From the NCBI GenBank assembly GCA_022564545.1, contig JADFLG010000001.1:1-64000 (forward strand): a stretch of 64,000 nt of DNA, in the 5' to 3' direction. Position 1 is the first letter of the stretch. Every line of letters starts with the position of its first letter. Below are positions 8,967 through 16,207 of the stretch, in pieces. Source of the stretch: Chloroflexota bacterium. GTDB lineage: Bacteria > Chloroflexota > Dehalococcoidia > Lucifugimonadales > Lucifugimonadaceae. The position numbers and the translations under genes were made by a program. The notes under the pieces are model-generated. The model ran no database searches. It was not told the DNA's origin and saw only the letters and a list, made by a program, of their open reading frames with translations.

Positions 8967-9087
8967 TGTCATTCTGTGGGTCAGACCCGGCCAGCAAATA
9001 CCAGCACTAATATCGTCACTGTCATTCCGTGGGTCAGGCCTGGCCACGAAATACCAGCATTAATATCACCACTGTCATTCCGACTGG
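8967..9087. repeat. 53-bp tandem repeat, about 2.3 units
   Basis: Units begin CTGTCATTC at 8967, 9020 and 9073. Units 1 and 2 are both 53 bp and differ at a handful of positions (for example GACCCGGCC versus GGCCTGGCC). The third stops after about 15 bp and runs into a TGTCATTCCGACTGGAACGG segment. Confidence 0.8.
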
Positions 9088-9169
9088 AACGGAGGAATCT
9101 AACGTCGGCATGCCGCCAGTAACCGCACGAACGCAACAACCTGTTCGCGTCCGGCAGCCGTCACCTGCA

Positions 9170-9413
9170 TCGTCCGCTCGAACGTCCACACGGTATCCCA
9201 CGCCAGATCGCAGCACGAACGAAAGAATCCCGGCAGACGTGCGGAACTGAAGAAGCGAAGCGACGCGTTCAAAGAGTCGGAGAGACGGAAGCGCGGGTTC
9301 GGAACGGTCAAACCCGGAGTGTTCGCCGGTGAGCGGCGCAAAGGCGGCCTGATCGGCGCACCGCCCTCCACAAAACTCTGGACGGGCTCAAAGCAAAAGA
9401 GGTTGTTCACTTG
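9170..9413. repeat. Paralogous segment, copy A (ends at the HAD start codon)
   Basis: Homologous to copy B at about 15485-15724. In one frame copy A reads VSHARSQHERKNP and copy B reads VSHARLQHERENP. Both end with AAAGCAAAAGAGGTTGTT, followed within three bases by a start codon. The AAAGAGG inside that block is well placed as a Shine-Dalgarno for the downstream gene. Confidence 0.7.
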
Positions 9414-10031
9414 ACCAATAACCAGATCAAGCTGGCAGTATTCGATGTCGATGGAACCCTTTTGCGCGGCGACACGGCGTGTCTCTGGATTGCCCGGCGA
9501 CTCAGCAAGTACGACCGAATGCTCGAATTGGAGCAATCGCGTGGCAAGCCCGACGTGAGTGCAGCACGTGAAGAGATGGCGTCGTGGTACAGGGGGTCGA
9601 CACCCGACGCACTGCTGGCCGATCTCGAAGGGTTCCCATGGGCACCCGGGCTGTTCGAAGGGATGCGGATGCTGCGCGACGCGGGCGTGAAAATAGCACT
9701 CGCTTCCGTGGGCTGGGAATTCGTAGTCAAAAGAATCGCCGAAGAAATTGGCGCTCAGTGGACACTGGCCACAAAACTCGATTTTTCGACTGGTGATATC
9801 GGCCACGCGTGGAGCGAGCACAAGGTAACGTTCGCATCTGACCTGGCGACCGAGTTGAAAATCGACCATGAGTCTATCGCGGCTGTAGGAGATAGCGACG
9901 GCGACTCCCAAATGCTCGACTACGCGGGTCTCGCAATCTTCGTCGGTCCTTCACTCCCGCCAGGCAAAAATTACCTGCATATGCCGTCGGCCGACATACG
10001 TGATATCGCGGCAGCGATTCTCAAGGGCTGA
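9411..10031 (+). CDS. HAD-superfamily phosphatase (SerB-like, subclass IB)
   Basis: A probable phosphomonoesterase. The 206-residue protein has HAD motif I VFDVDGTLLRGD at residue ~9, with both catalytic aspartates. A helical cap follows, then motif II ALASVGW near residue 100 and motif III/IV GDSDGDSQML near 162. The order resembles phosphoserine phosphatase and related archaeal-type HAD-IB enzymes; the substrate is not decidable. The TTG start at 9411 has AAAGAGG 8-9 bases upstream, contributed by repeat copy A. It lies alone on the plus strand at the edge of the accessory region. Confidence 0.85.
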   Translation: MTNNQIKLAVFDVDGTLLRGDTACLWIARRLSKYDRMLELEQSRGKPDVSAAREEMASWYRGSTPDALLADLEGFPWAPGLFEGMRMLRDAGVKIALASVGWEFVVKRIAEEIGAQWTLATKLDFSTGDIGHAWSEHKVTFASDLATELKIDHESIAAVGDSDGDSQMLDYAGLAIFVGPSLPPGKNYLHMPSADIRDIAAAILKG

Positions 10032-10500
10032 AAACCAGGGTTGGATTGCATCTCGGTTCGGGCTGCGACCTTAACCGAGTACGAATGATGAGACACACCC
10101 AACACGAAGTATTTCGAGATCCGGACAGGTATGGCGGATGGTCCGCCAACACAAAAGGAATTTCGCGATGCGTTCTCGACACTCGAAGTAATCAGCCTGG
10201 TAATCGTCAAAACGGCCGCAGATTCTCACGGCAAACCACCTGCCAGGCCTGAAATGTGGAACGCAATTCAGTTCCACGGACGAAAACCACCAATTGAGTC
10301 AGAACACCCGAAAACAAAAGTAACCCTTGAAACCGTTCCGTTTGCTTGCGAGTGGCGGGGGATTGCAATGGATGTAACCCCCAATCCGCTATCGGGTACG
10401 TCAAACGGTTCCATACAAATACAAAGTCCCGACCAGTTGATCGAGCCCCGTACTTCCCACCGTTAACTCGGTCATGCGTGACGCGAACCGAAAGTAACAG
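10032..10500. other. Gap with REP-like copy 2
   Basis: No gene supported. The best-preserved copy of the REP/MITE-like element is at 10338-10408. The rest shows no motif I recognise. Confidence 0.6.
10338..10408. repeat. REP/MITE-like element, copy 2
   Basis: Begins CCGTTTGCTTGCGAGTGG and ends TACGTCAAACGG, so it has a perfect 7-bp terminal inverted repeat CCGTTTG/CAAACGG. The interior GGGGGATTGCA and CCCCCAATCC blocks can pair imperfectly into a long hairpin. Confidence 0.8.
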
Positions 10501-12600
10501 TTATTCAATCGCCGCCGGTCGTTGGCGGGCAGATCGTCGCCACGCGTACAAACCCAGTATCAGAATGACCCCGATCAGAACCCAAACAAGTTGCTGAACT
10601 GGAACGACCTGTTCGATAACGCCTGCAGGTGCACCGAACTGTTCCAACAACTCAAGCCGCTGTTGCAGATTCGCGATTTGACTCTCCTGGGCCGCTATCT
10701 GGGCTTCCCTCTCGTCCACTATCTGGTAGAGACCCTGGATCGCCGCCAGCGCCACACCGTCTGCATCTACCACACTGATGCGCCGCTCGTCCTCGCCCAC
10801 GCCGAATGCCGCCGCGAAATCCTGAGCTGCCGGGCCGATGTGCCGCACGCCATCCTGGGTCTTGTAGCTGTATGTGGCGATCGGAACGCCAAGCAGCCGT
10901 TCGAGGATCTCCCTTTGATTCACCGCCGAGAAGTTGGTTTTTGCGTTGCGGTCGCTGAGCGATGAGAAGGACCCGGAGCCAGCAGGCAGAGTCACACCGG
11001 TGGTTGCGCCGGGGTCCGAGAAAAAGGTCATCCCACCGGATGCACGTACAACGAACTGGTCAGGCCCGGTCGATGAAAGTGCCGAACCGGTCGAGTCGGC
11101 CCACACGAACGTCCCGTTGTCGACCGCTTTGGCCTTGAGACCGGCCGCGACGCTGAAAGCGCCAGAAGCCTCATTCTGCTGGCCTCCGGGGACCGTTGAG
11201 TACAGCCCGCTCGCCAGGTTGTCCTTACCGCCACCAACGGTAGCCCACCGGCCGGAAGACGTGTTCGACTCACCGCCGCCAACGGTGGCGAACTCGTCAC
11301 TTGCCGCATTGCCCGCGCCACCGCCCACGACCGAGGATAATCCTCCGGCAGTGTTGAATCCCCCGCCGCCGACCGTCGATCTAACGCCAGCGGCGGTGTT
11401 GCTGTCGCCGCCGCCAATGCTCGCACTACCACCGTAGGTCTCGTTGAACTGACCTCCCCCAATAACCGACAAAGCTCCACCTGCGTAGTTCTCTTCGCCT
11501 CCACCAATTGTGGTGGTCGACGCGTCGGCAAGGTTGAAAAAGCCGCCTCCTATCGTCGCTCCAGTTTCGAACGCTTCATTGAAAGCGCCACCGCCTATCG
11601 TCACGTTTTCCGCAAAAGCAACGACAGAGTTGCTGCTGTCACCACCTATCACGTTCGGACCGCCAACCTTCGGCTCGAGCCTGAAGGCCCGGACGCCATT
11701 TACGAAAAACTCGAGCGGCTGGTCGTCGGTCGTTCCAACGAAATCGATCCCGGCGGTCGTCCCTGCGTTGCCGTCAAGGGACCACGTGCCGGCCCCGGTG
11801 GACGGAAGACCGGCTGACCCTGGTTTTCCTTGAGGTCCTTCAATGCCAGGCGCACCAGGAGCACCGTCAGCGCCTGCTGGTCCTGCCGGTCCCGTTGGTC
11901 CGCCGGCGCCCGCCGGACCGAAGATCGCCCAGGAAATCGCGGTTTCATTCTGCTTGCAATCCAGTGGGCCATCAACGATTCGGATGTTTTTCTTCTTGGC
12001 ACAAGCGTGGATGGTGTCGGCACTCGCGGTACTGTCGGCAGCCCCGGAGGCCTCACCGTTGTACTGCATGATCAGCTTTTGTGGGTCGCCGAGCTCACAG
12101 AGAGGTCCCGAAAAATCCCCGGCGTCTTCTCCCTCGTCGTTGACGAAACCCACGATCACGAGACTTCCAAACTGGTCCCCCAGGGTCAGGTCCCGGGAAC
12201 AGGACGTGTGAAACTCAACCGTCTGGATGAGTTCGTCCGCATTCGAGTTCGGTGGGGCACTGAAGACGAACACGTGCGTGGTCGACGAAAGCTTAGTCGA
12301 TCCTGCCAGCAAAGCATCGATAGTGAACTCTCCGCCAAGCTCGACAATTCCGTCGAACCAAACTTTGGCGGCAGGGTCGCTCGGAGCGGACTTATTGGTC
12401 GCCAGAATGCGTACCGGAGTAGTGAACGCCGGGTCGCCGGTCACAATAACTTTTTTGTCGCCGTTGTGGTCGTCCCCGCCACCGCCCTGGCTTGGGTTGG
12501 CGAACACGTCGCCACCAACCGTGAAGATAGCGGCTGCGACACCCAACAGCGCTACGAAACGAACCACGTCCAGGAATCTGATCGATGTGAAGAAACGCAT
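10501..12600 (-). CDS. Large surface protein: signal peptide, collagen stretch, YadA-like head repeats, S74 chaperone domain, C-terminal membrane anchor
   Basis: The 699-residue product starts with a hydrophobic signal segment (VALLGVAAAIFTVGG). A beta-rich domain follows (about 45-220) that ends with the motif CKQNETAISWAIFGPAG, often seen just before bacterial collagen repeats. A short collagen run (GPAGPAGADGAPGAPG) comes next. About ten copies of a ~15-residue GGGxxNxA(S/G)G repeat like the YadA/trimeric-autotransporter head span about 320-480. An intramolecular-chaperone peptidase S74-type domain begins SDRNAKTNFSAV, with a helix containing LAAIQGLYQIV. A coiled coil follows, then one C-terminal membrane helix (VWVLIGVILILGLYAW) and basic residues. 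I infer a trimeric, membrane-tethered fibre displayed outside the cell. Confidence 0.85.
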   Translation of the reverse strand: MRFFTSIRFLDVVRFVALLGVAAAIFTVGGDVFANPSQGGGGDDHNGDKKVIVTGDPAFTTPVRILATNKSAPSDPAAKVWFDGIVELGGEFTIDALLAGSTKLSSTTHVFVFSAPPNSNADELIQTVEFHTSCSRDLTLGDQFGSLVIVGFVNDEGEDAGDFSGPLCELGDPQKLIMQYNGEASGAADSTASADTIHACAKKKNIRIVDGPLDCKQNETAISWAIFGPAGAGGPTGPAGPAGADGAPGAPGIEGPQGKPGSAGLPSTGAGTWSLDGNAGTTAGIDFVGTTDDQPLEFFVNGVRAFRLEPKVGGPNVIGGDSSNSVVAFAENVTIGGGAFNEAFETGATIGGGFFNLADASTTTIGGGEENYAGGALSVIGGGQFNETYGGSASIGGGDSNTAAGVRSTVGGGGFNTAGGLSSVVGGGAGNAASDEFATVGGGESNTSSGRWATVGGGKDNLASGLYSTVPGGQQNEASGAFSVAAGLKAKAVDNGTFVWADSTGSALSSTGPDQFVVRASGGMTFFSDPGATTGVTLPAGSGSFSSLSDRNAKTNFSAVNQREILERLLGVPIATYSYKTQDGVRHIGPAAQDFAAAFGVGEDERRISVVDADGVALAAIQGLYQIVDEREAQIAAQESQIANLQQRLELLEQFGAPAGVIEQVVPVQQLVWVLIGVILILGLYAWRRSARQRPAAIE

Positions 12601-12825
12601 TTGAGACTCTCCCCGAACGTCACTGAGACAGACGCTCGATAACTACCCGTTATGTCGCGGTTCGGTGATTCTAATACGTTCCCGACCCTCTGGCTGCGGC
12701 ATGTGATCGGTCGGCATTCGCCGCAAAAGACAGCATTTCCCTCGGACGAAACCCCTTGCCTGTGGACGGCGGAATCCGTACTGAAATTCAGCAGTACGGA
12801 TTCCGCCGACAGCTACAATCCATCC
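12601..12825. other. Divergent upstream region
   Basis: Lies between the minus-strand surface-protein gene and the broken NUDIX copy on the plus strand. Its main feature is the 16-bp perfect inverted repeat at 12768-12807. No gene is visible. Confidence 0.6.
12768..12807. repeat. Perfect 16-bp inverted repeat
   Basis: Arm GGCGGAATCCGTACTG (12768-12783) pairs perfectly with CAGTACGGATTCCGCC (12792-12807) around an 8-base loop. It sits upstream of both flanking genes, so it does not look like a simple terminator. There is no T-tract. It could be an operator, a cruciform or a small element remnant. Confidence 0.9.
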
Positions 12826-13215
12826 ATGACCCACGACAAAAGCGAACCTCCGTGGCTTCGTTGGGGGCAGGGAATTGCAGGCGATAGCCCAGAACGGCCT
12901 GGCGTTTGATGCAAATCCGTACGATGTAGAGCGCTGTCAGCAAATCCGTTCGATCGCCGCCGAAATGATTGCCCCACATGTCGATGCTGATGCGGACACC
13001 GTAGTCGACTACTTTCTGCAAGAGACCGGCTACGCGACGCCAAAGCTCGACTGCCGCGGCGTTGTCTGGAACCCCGACGGCAAGGCCCTGCTCGTCAAAG
13101 GGACTGCCGACGAAAAATGGACTCTGCCCGGCGGGTGGATGGACGTCAACCTGACGCCCGCGGAAAACGTCGAGCGAGAGATTCTGGAGGAGTCAGGACT
13201 CACCACTCGCTCAAA
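12826..13215 (+). pseudogene. Broken duplicate of the NUDIX hydrolase at 14144
   Basis: From about 12811 to 13206 the sequence is nearly identical to 14129-14525, including the upstream AGCTACAATCCA block and the ATG. One extra A at 12869 shifts the frame after the WLRWG motif. An in-frame TTG at 12875 could restart translation just past it. Homology stops abruptly right after REILEESGL, inside the Nudix box, and unrelated sequence follows. The second half of the catalytic domain is therefore missing and the product cannot be a normal enzyme. The intact paralogue lies 1.3 kb downstream, on the far side of the VTT-type gene. Confidence 0.88.
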
Positions 13216-13355
13216 ACGACGCCTTGAAATGCCCGAAACCTGGACTGGTCTAACCGGTATCCCTGTACTACCGGTTTTAGTACATCCGTCCCTGAACAAA
13301 CACCGATATTTGCTGTGTCATGACGTTGTAGACAACGGGTCGTGGAGGCAGCGTC

Positions 13356-13970
13356 ATGCAGGTAATCCAGGCGAATTTCTCATCCACCAATTGGAGCGGC
13401 CGCCGGAAGCTGCTCGTCGCCGGTGCGGTCATGTTCATCGCTCTGGTGCTGGCTTTCTACGACGATGTCCACGTTGACCCGGGCACCGTCCTCACGTTCG
13501 GATACGTTGCGGTTTTCATCATCCCGATGATCGCCAGCCTGACCTTACTGTTCCCACTACCAGTGTTTCCAATCATCTTCCTTGCTGGAAGCATGCTGGA
13601 CCCGGTCACCACAGGGCTCCTGGCGGCAGCCGGAATGACTGTTGGGATGGCCGCCACATACTTCGTCGCCGCCTCGGGTCAGGACGCTGTACAGAGTTCC
13701 ATCGCCAACCGGAGCGGAATTGCAGGACGCCTGGCGCAAAAGTTCCTGGGTGGTTTCGAGCGCCGGCCGGCCCTTGCGTCGTTCTTGATGTCTGCGATTC
13801 CGGGTCCGCATTTTTCGTTCTCCGGTCTGGTAGCCGGCGCCGCGGGAGTCCCGTGGCGGACCTACTTCCTTTACACGTTTCTTGGCAGAATTGTAGTCAT
13901 GCTGCCGTTGGCATTCGCAGGCAAGTTCGCCGCCGAGAAGGTCCAATCGCTCGGCTGGATCACCGTGTGA
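13356..13970 (+). CDS. VTT/SNARE-associated (DedA-like) membrane protein
   Basis: An integral membrane protein of 204 residues with four or five hydrophobic segments (for example LLVAGAVMFIALVLAF, VAVFIIPMIASLTLLF and GLLAAAGMTVGMAATYFVAA). The region GFERRPALASFLMSAIPGP is followed by SFSGLVAGAAGVPWRTYF. An Arg and Pro-Gly before a glycine-rich re-entrant-like segment are features of the VTT (DedA/TVP38) superfamily. The ATG has a good Shine-Dalgarno GGAGG at 13344-13348. It lies between the two NUDIX copies. Exact transport or lipid-scrambling role unknown. Confidence 0.72.
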   Translation: MQVIQANFSSTNWSGRRKLLVAGAVMFIALVLAFYDDVHVDPGTVLTFGYVAVFIIPMIASLTLLFPLPVFPIIFLAGSMLDPVTTGLLAAAGMTVGMAATYFVAASGQDAVQSSIANRSGIAGRLAQKFLGGFERRPALASFLMSAIPGPHFSFSGLVAGAAGVPWRTYFLYTFLGRIVVMLPLAFAGKFAAEKVQSLGWITV

Positions 13971-13998
13971 GGCCCTGAACTCGGTGTGCAACGCGGTC

Positions 13999-14068
13999 CC
14001 GTTTGCTTGCGTGTGAGGTGGGATTGCACCGGGCGTCAACCGCTGTCCGCTACCGGATATGTCACTGG
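13999..14068. repeat. REP/MITE-like element, copy 3
   Basis: Begins CCGTTTGCTTGCGTGTGAGG and carries the shared GGGATTGCA and CCGCTACCGG blocks. The right terminal repeat has decayed (GTCACTGGGC instead of GTCAAACGG). It lies just downstream of the VTT-type gene and before the intact NUDIX gene. Confidence 0.75.
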
Positions 14069-14143
14069 GCGAACGCCACGTAGTGCAACATCGTCCCATT
14101 GCTTCACGTCTGATTCGGTGTTGCCAATAGCTACAATCCAACC

Positions 14144-14773
14144 ATGACCCACGATAAAAGCGAACCTCCGTGGCTTCGTTGGGGGCGGGAATTGCAGGCG
14201 ATAGCCCAGAACGGCCTCGCGTTTGATGCAAATCCGTACGATGTAGAGCGCTATCAGCAAATACGTTCGATCGCCGCCGAAATGATTGCCCCACATGTCG
14301 ATGCCGATGCGGATACCGTCGTCGATTACTTTCTGAAAGAGACCGGCTACGCGACGCCAAAAATCGATTGCCGGGGCGTTGTCTGGAACACCGATGGCAA
14401 AGTCCTGCTCGTCAAAGGGACTGCCGACGAAAAATGGACGCTGCCCGGGGGATGGATGGACGTCAACTATTCACCTGCAGAGAACGTCGAACGGGAGATC
14501 CTGGAGGAGTCAGGCCTCGCCACTCGGGCGACGAGAATAATCGCCCTGTATGACAAACGAAAACACTACCATCGCATCGTTCACATCTACCAGGTCTTTT
14601 TCGAATGCCTGCTGATAAGCGGTGAACTCCGTACGAGCACCGAGACATCAGACGTCGGGTTCTTTGGCCGGGACGAGATTCCAGAACTTTCTCTCGAACG
14701 TGTATCTCCGGATCAACTCACGCAGGCATTTCACTTCCACGACAACCCGGACGCCCCCCTAATATTCGATTGA
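14144..14773 (+). CDS. NUDIX hydrolase with N-terminal Nudix_N domain
   Basis: Hydrolyses nucleoside diphosphates linked to another moiety. The first ~65 residues (WLRWGRELQAIAQNGLAF, then DVERYQQIRSIAAEM) match the Nudix_N domain found in ADP-ribose/CDP-choline-type hydrolases. The Nudix box GGWMDVNYSPAENVEREILE lies at about 122-141, with the REILEESG metal ligands intact. The usual first Glu is replaced, as is common in this subgroup. The putative -10 box TACAAT (14132-14137) lies 6 bases before the ATG and there is no Shine-Dalgarno, so the message may be leaderless. A truncated, frameshifted duplicate lies at 12826. Confidence 0.9.
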   Translation: MTHDKSEPPWLRWGRELQAIAQNGLAFDANPYDVERYQQIRSIAAEMIAPHVDADADTVVDYFLKETGYATPKIDCRGVVWNTDGKVLLVKGTADEKWTLPGGWMDVNYSPAENVEREILEESGLATRATRIIALYDKRKHYHRIVHIYQVFFECLLISGELRTSTETSDVGFFGRDEIPELSLERVSPDQLTQAFHFHDNPDAPLIFD

Positions 14774-14958
14774 TTCGATTCAACGGAAAAGTGGATCGAA
14801 ACCCCTGACAAATATTAGTTGAAATTACCGCGCCATCCACCTCCTCAAAACACGACCTGGGCGACCCGTATTATCAGGAAGGTCCATAGTGCTGCCGCCG
14901 ATCCGAGCGCACATTGCCACGCGACGACCATGTTGCGGAACATTCAGGGAGGTCGAAG

Positions 14959-15504
14959 TTGAACACGGAAGAGCATGTGTATCAAGATCTCTTCGATCGC
15001 TCGCTGCTTCATCAAACCGAGCACGGTGACGGTTGCACGGTGTTCCCAACTCCACAGGCTCCGCTATGGGCGATGATGGCGGCCGCTCTATCGGTTACGC
15101 GGGTGCTTGAAATCGGATGCGGCATTGGCTACCAGACCGCCTGCCTCGCCTCTGCCGCGCCAGACGTGCTTGTCGAAACCATCGAAAACGACCCGTTGCA
15201 TGCCGACCTCGCTCAGGCAGAATTCGAGCGACTTGGACTGTCGAACAGGATCACGATCCTGCGCGGGGATGCAGAGTCCTTTCTTCCCGATCTTGACGGC
15301 CCGTACGGACTTGTCATGGAGGACGCCGGAATCGACTATGACCGCTGGCTGCCAGACCTGACACGATTGACCGGGCGGGGAGGTCTGTTGATTACGAGCC
15401 AGCTTGCAGGAAGGCTGCCCGGCTGGGACCCTCGACTGCCAACTGAAGCGCTGACGATTGTCCGGGCGAATTTCAGCTACCCACATGCCGAGTCGAGAAC
15501 CTGA
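14959..15504 (+). CDS. SAM-dependent methyltransferase (O-methyltransferase/PCMT-like)
   Basis: A class I Rossmann methyltransferase of 181 residues from the TTG start I prefer. That start is backed by GGGAGGTC about 7 bases upstream; an in-frame ATG at 14914 lacks such a site. Motif I VLEIGCGIGYQTACLAS binds SAM, with the acidic ETIENDP at the end of strand 2 and ILRGDAESFLPDL as the next motif. The N-terminal CTVFPTPQAPLWAMMAAA helps to place substrate. The overall shape resembles protein-isoaspartate or catechol-type O-methyltransferases. Substrate unknown. The stop overlaps the start of repeat copy B. Confidence 0.8.
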   Translation: MNTEEHVYQDLFDRSLLHQTEHGDGCTVFPTPQAPLWAMMAAALSVTRVLEIGCGIGYQTACLASAAPDVLVETIENDPLHADLAQAEFERLGLSNRITILRGDAESFLPDLDGPYGLVMEDAGIDYDRWLPDLTRLTGRGGLLITSQLAGRLPGWDPRLPTEALTIVRANFSYPHAESRT

Positions 15505-15724
15505 CCCACCCGGTGTCTCACGCTCGCCTGCAGCATGAGCGGGAGAATCCTCGCAAACGTGAAAGACTGAACAAAGAACAGGAAGCGTTCGACAAACGGA
15601 AGTAACCGCGATTCGGCTCGGCACCAATCGGCGTGTTTGCAGGATTACTACGCACCAGGCTGATCGGCACACAACCATTCAAGAAACTCTGGAAGCAATC
15701 AAAGCAAAAGAGGTTGTTTAAGTG
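15485..15724. repeat. Paralogous segment, copy B (ends at a NUDIX start codon)
   Basis: Homologous to copy A at about 9170-9413. Shared reading TC-V-x5-H-VSHAR-QHER-NP is visible in one frame, with a stop in copy B where copy A stays open. The 3' end AAACTCTGGAAGCAATCAAA then GCAAAAGAGGTTGTT matches copy A almost base for base up to the start codon. Confidence 0.7.
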
Positions 15725-16132
15725 AGCGCGACGCCAGTCATGAGATTTTCCGGTGTTGTGCTATGGAAGGAAGACCTTGTTCTTCTGCAGAAACGATCTT
15801 TTCAGGCCAAATTGTTACCGGGTCGCTGGGGAGTGTTTGGAGGGCATATTGAGGACGGTGAATCACCGATCCAAACAGCTGTGCGGGAGATCGAGGAAGA
15901 GTTGTCGGTTTCACTCGACCCAAACCAGCTGCGGGAGCTGTGCACCCTCAGGGTTCAGCGGATGAACGCACTGTATGTAGCCCACTATTACTCGTCGAGA
16001 ATTCCGGTGTCGTTGAAGGACATGTCTCTCCGAGAAGGAATCGGATTTTCACTCTGGTCGATGGATGAAATCCCGCAACTTCACCTCGCTCACGAGGATT
16101 TCACCGCCGTGCAGACTCACTTCGGTAGTTGA
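15722..16132 (+). CDS. NUDIX hydrolase (MutT-like)
   Basis: A compact single-domain NUDIX protein of 136 residues. The Nudix box reads GGHIEDGESPIQTAVREIEE, with the canonical G, E, RE and EE positions all present, so it should be catalytically competent. GTG start at 15722; the Shine-Dalgarno AAAGAGG comes from repeat copy B. The substrate (oxidised nucleotides, dinucleoside polyphosphates or sugar nucleotides) cannot be chosen. It is unrelated in sequence detail to the other NUDIX protein at 14144. Confidence 0.88.
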   Translation: MSATPVMRFSGVVLWKEDLVLLQKRSFQAKLLPGRWGVFGGHIEDGESPIQTAVREIEEELSVSLDPNQLRELCTLRVQRMNALYVAHYYSSRIPVSLKDMSLREGIGFSLWSMDEIPQLHLAHEDFTAVQTHFGS

Positions 16133-16145
16133 CGAACTGAGCTAG

Positions 16146-16175
16146 TGCTTACGAGTGGCGGAGGATTGCATCCAG
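16146..16175. repeat. REP/MITE-like element, fragment (copy 4)
   Basis: A short stretch GTGCTTACGAGTGGCGGAGG then ATTGCATCC matches the left third of copies 1-3. The right part is absent. It is the last copy I can see. Confidence 0.5.
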
Positions 16176-16207
16176 TAGGCGAAGGTCACCCCTCCACCAC
16201 CGCACCC

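Larger units (their letters stand above)
8664..9410. other. Repeat-rich gap at the left edge of the accessory region
   Basis: No intact gene. It contains, in order, copy 1 of the REP-like element (8785-8851), two and a bit 53-bp tandem units (8967-9087), and copy A of a ~230-bp paralogous segment that ends exactly at the start codon of the HAD phosphatase. Short open frames here look like read-through of these repeats. Confidence 0.7.

Noticed and set aside
9099-9911. 270-codon minus-strand open frame opposite the HAD gene
   Set aside because: The HAD frame on the plus strand has intact motifs. The minus frame spans repeat copy A and the antisense of HAD. I kept the nucleotide repeat instead.
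14825-15055. 76-codon minus-strand frame near the methyltransferase start
   Set aside because: Overlaps the methyltransferase coding start antisense and has no recognisable feature.
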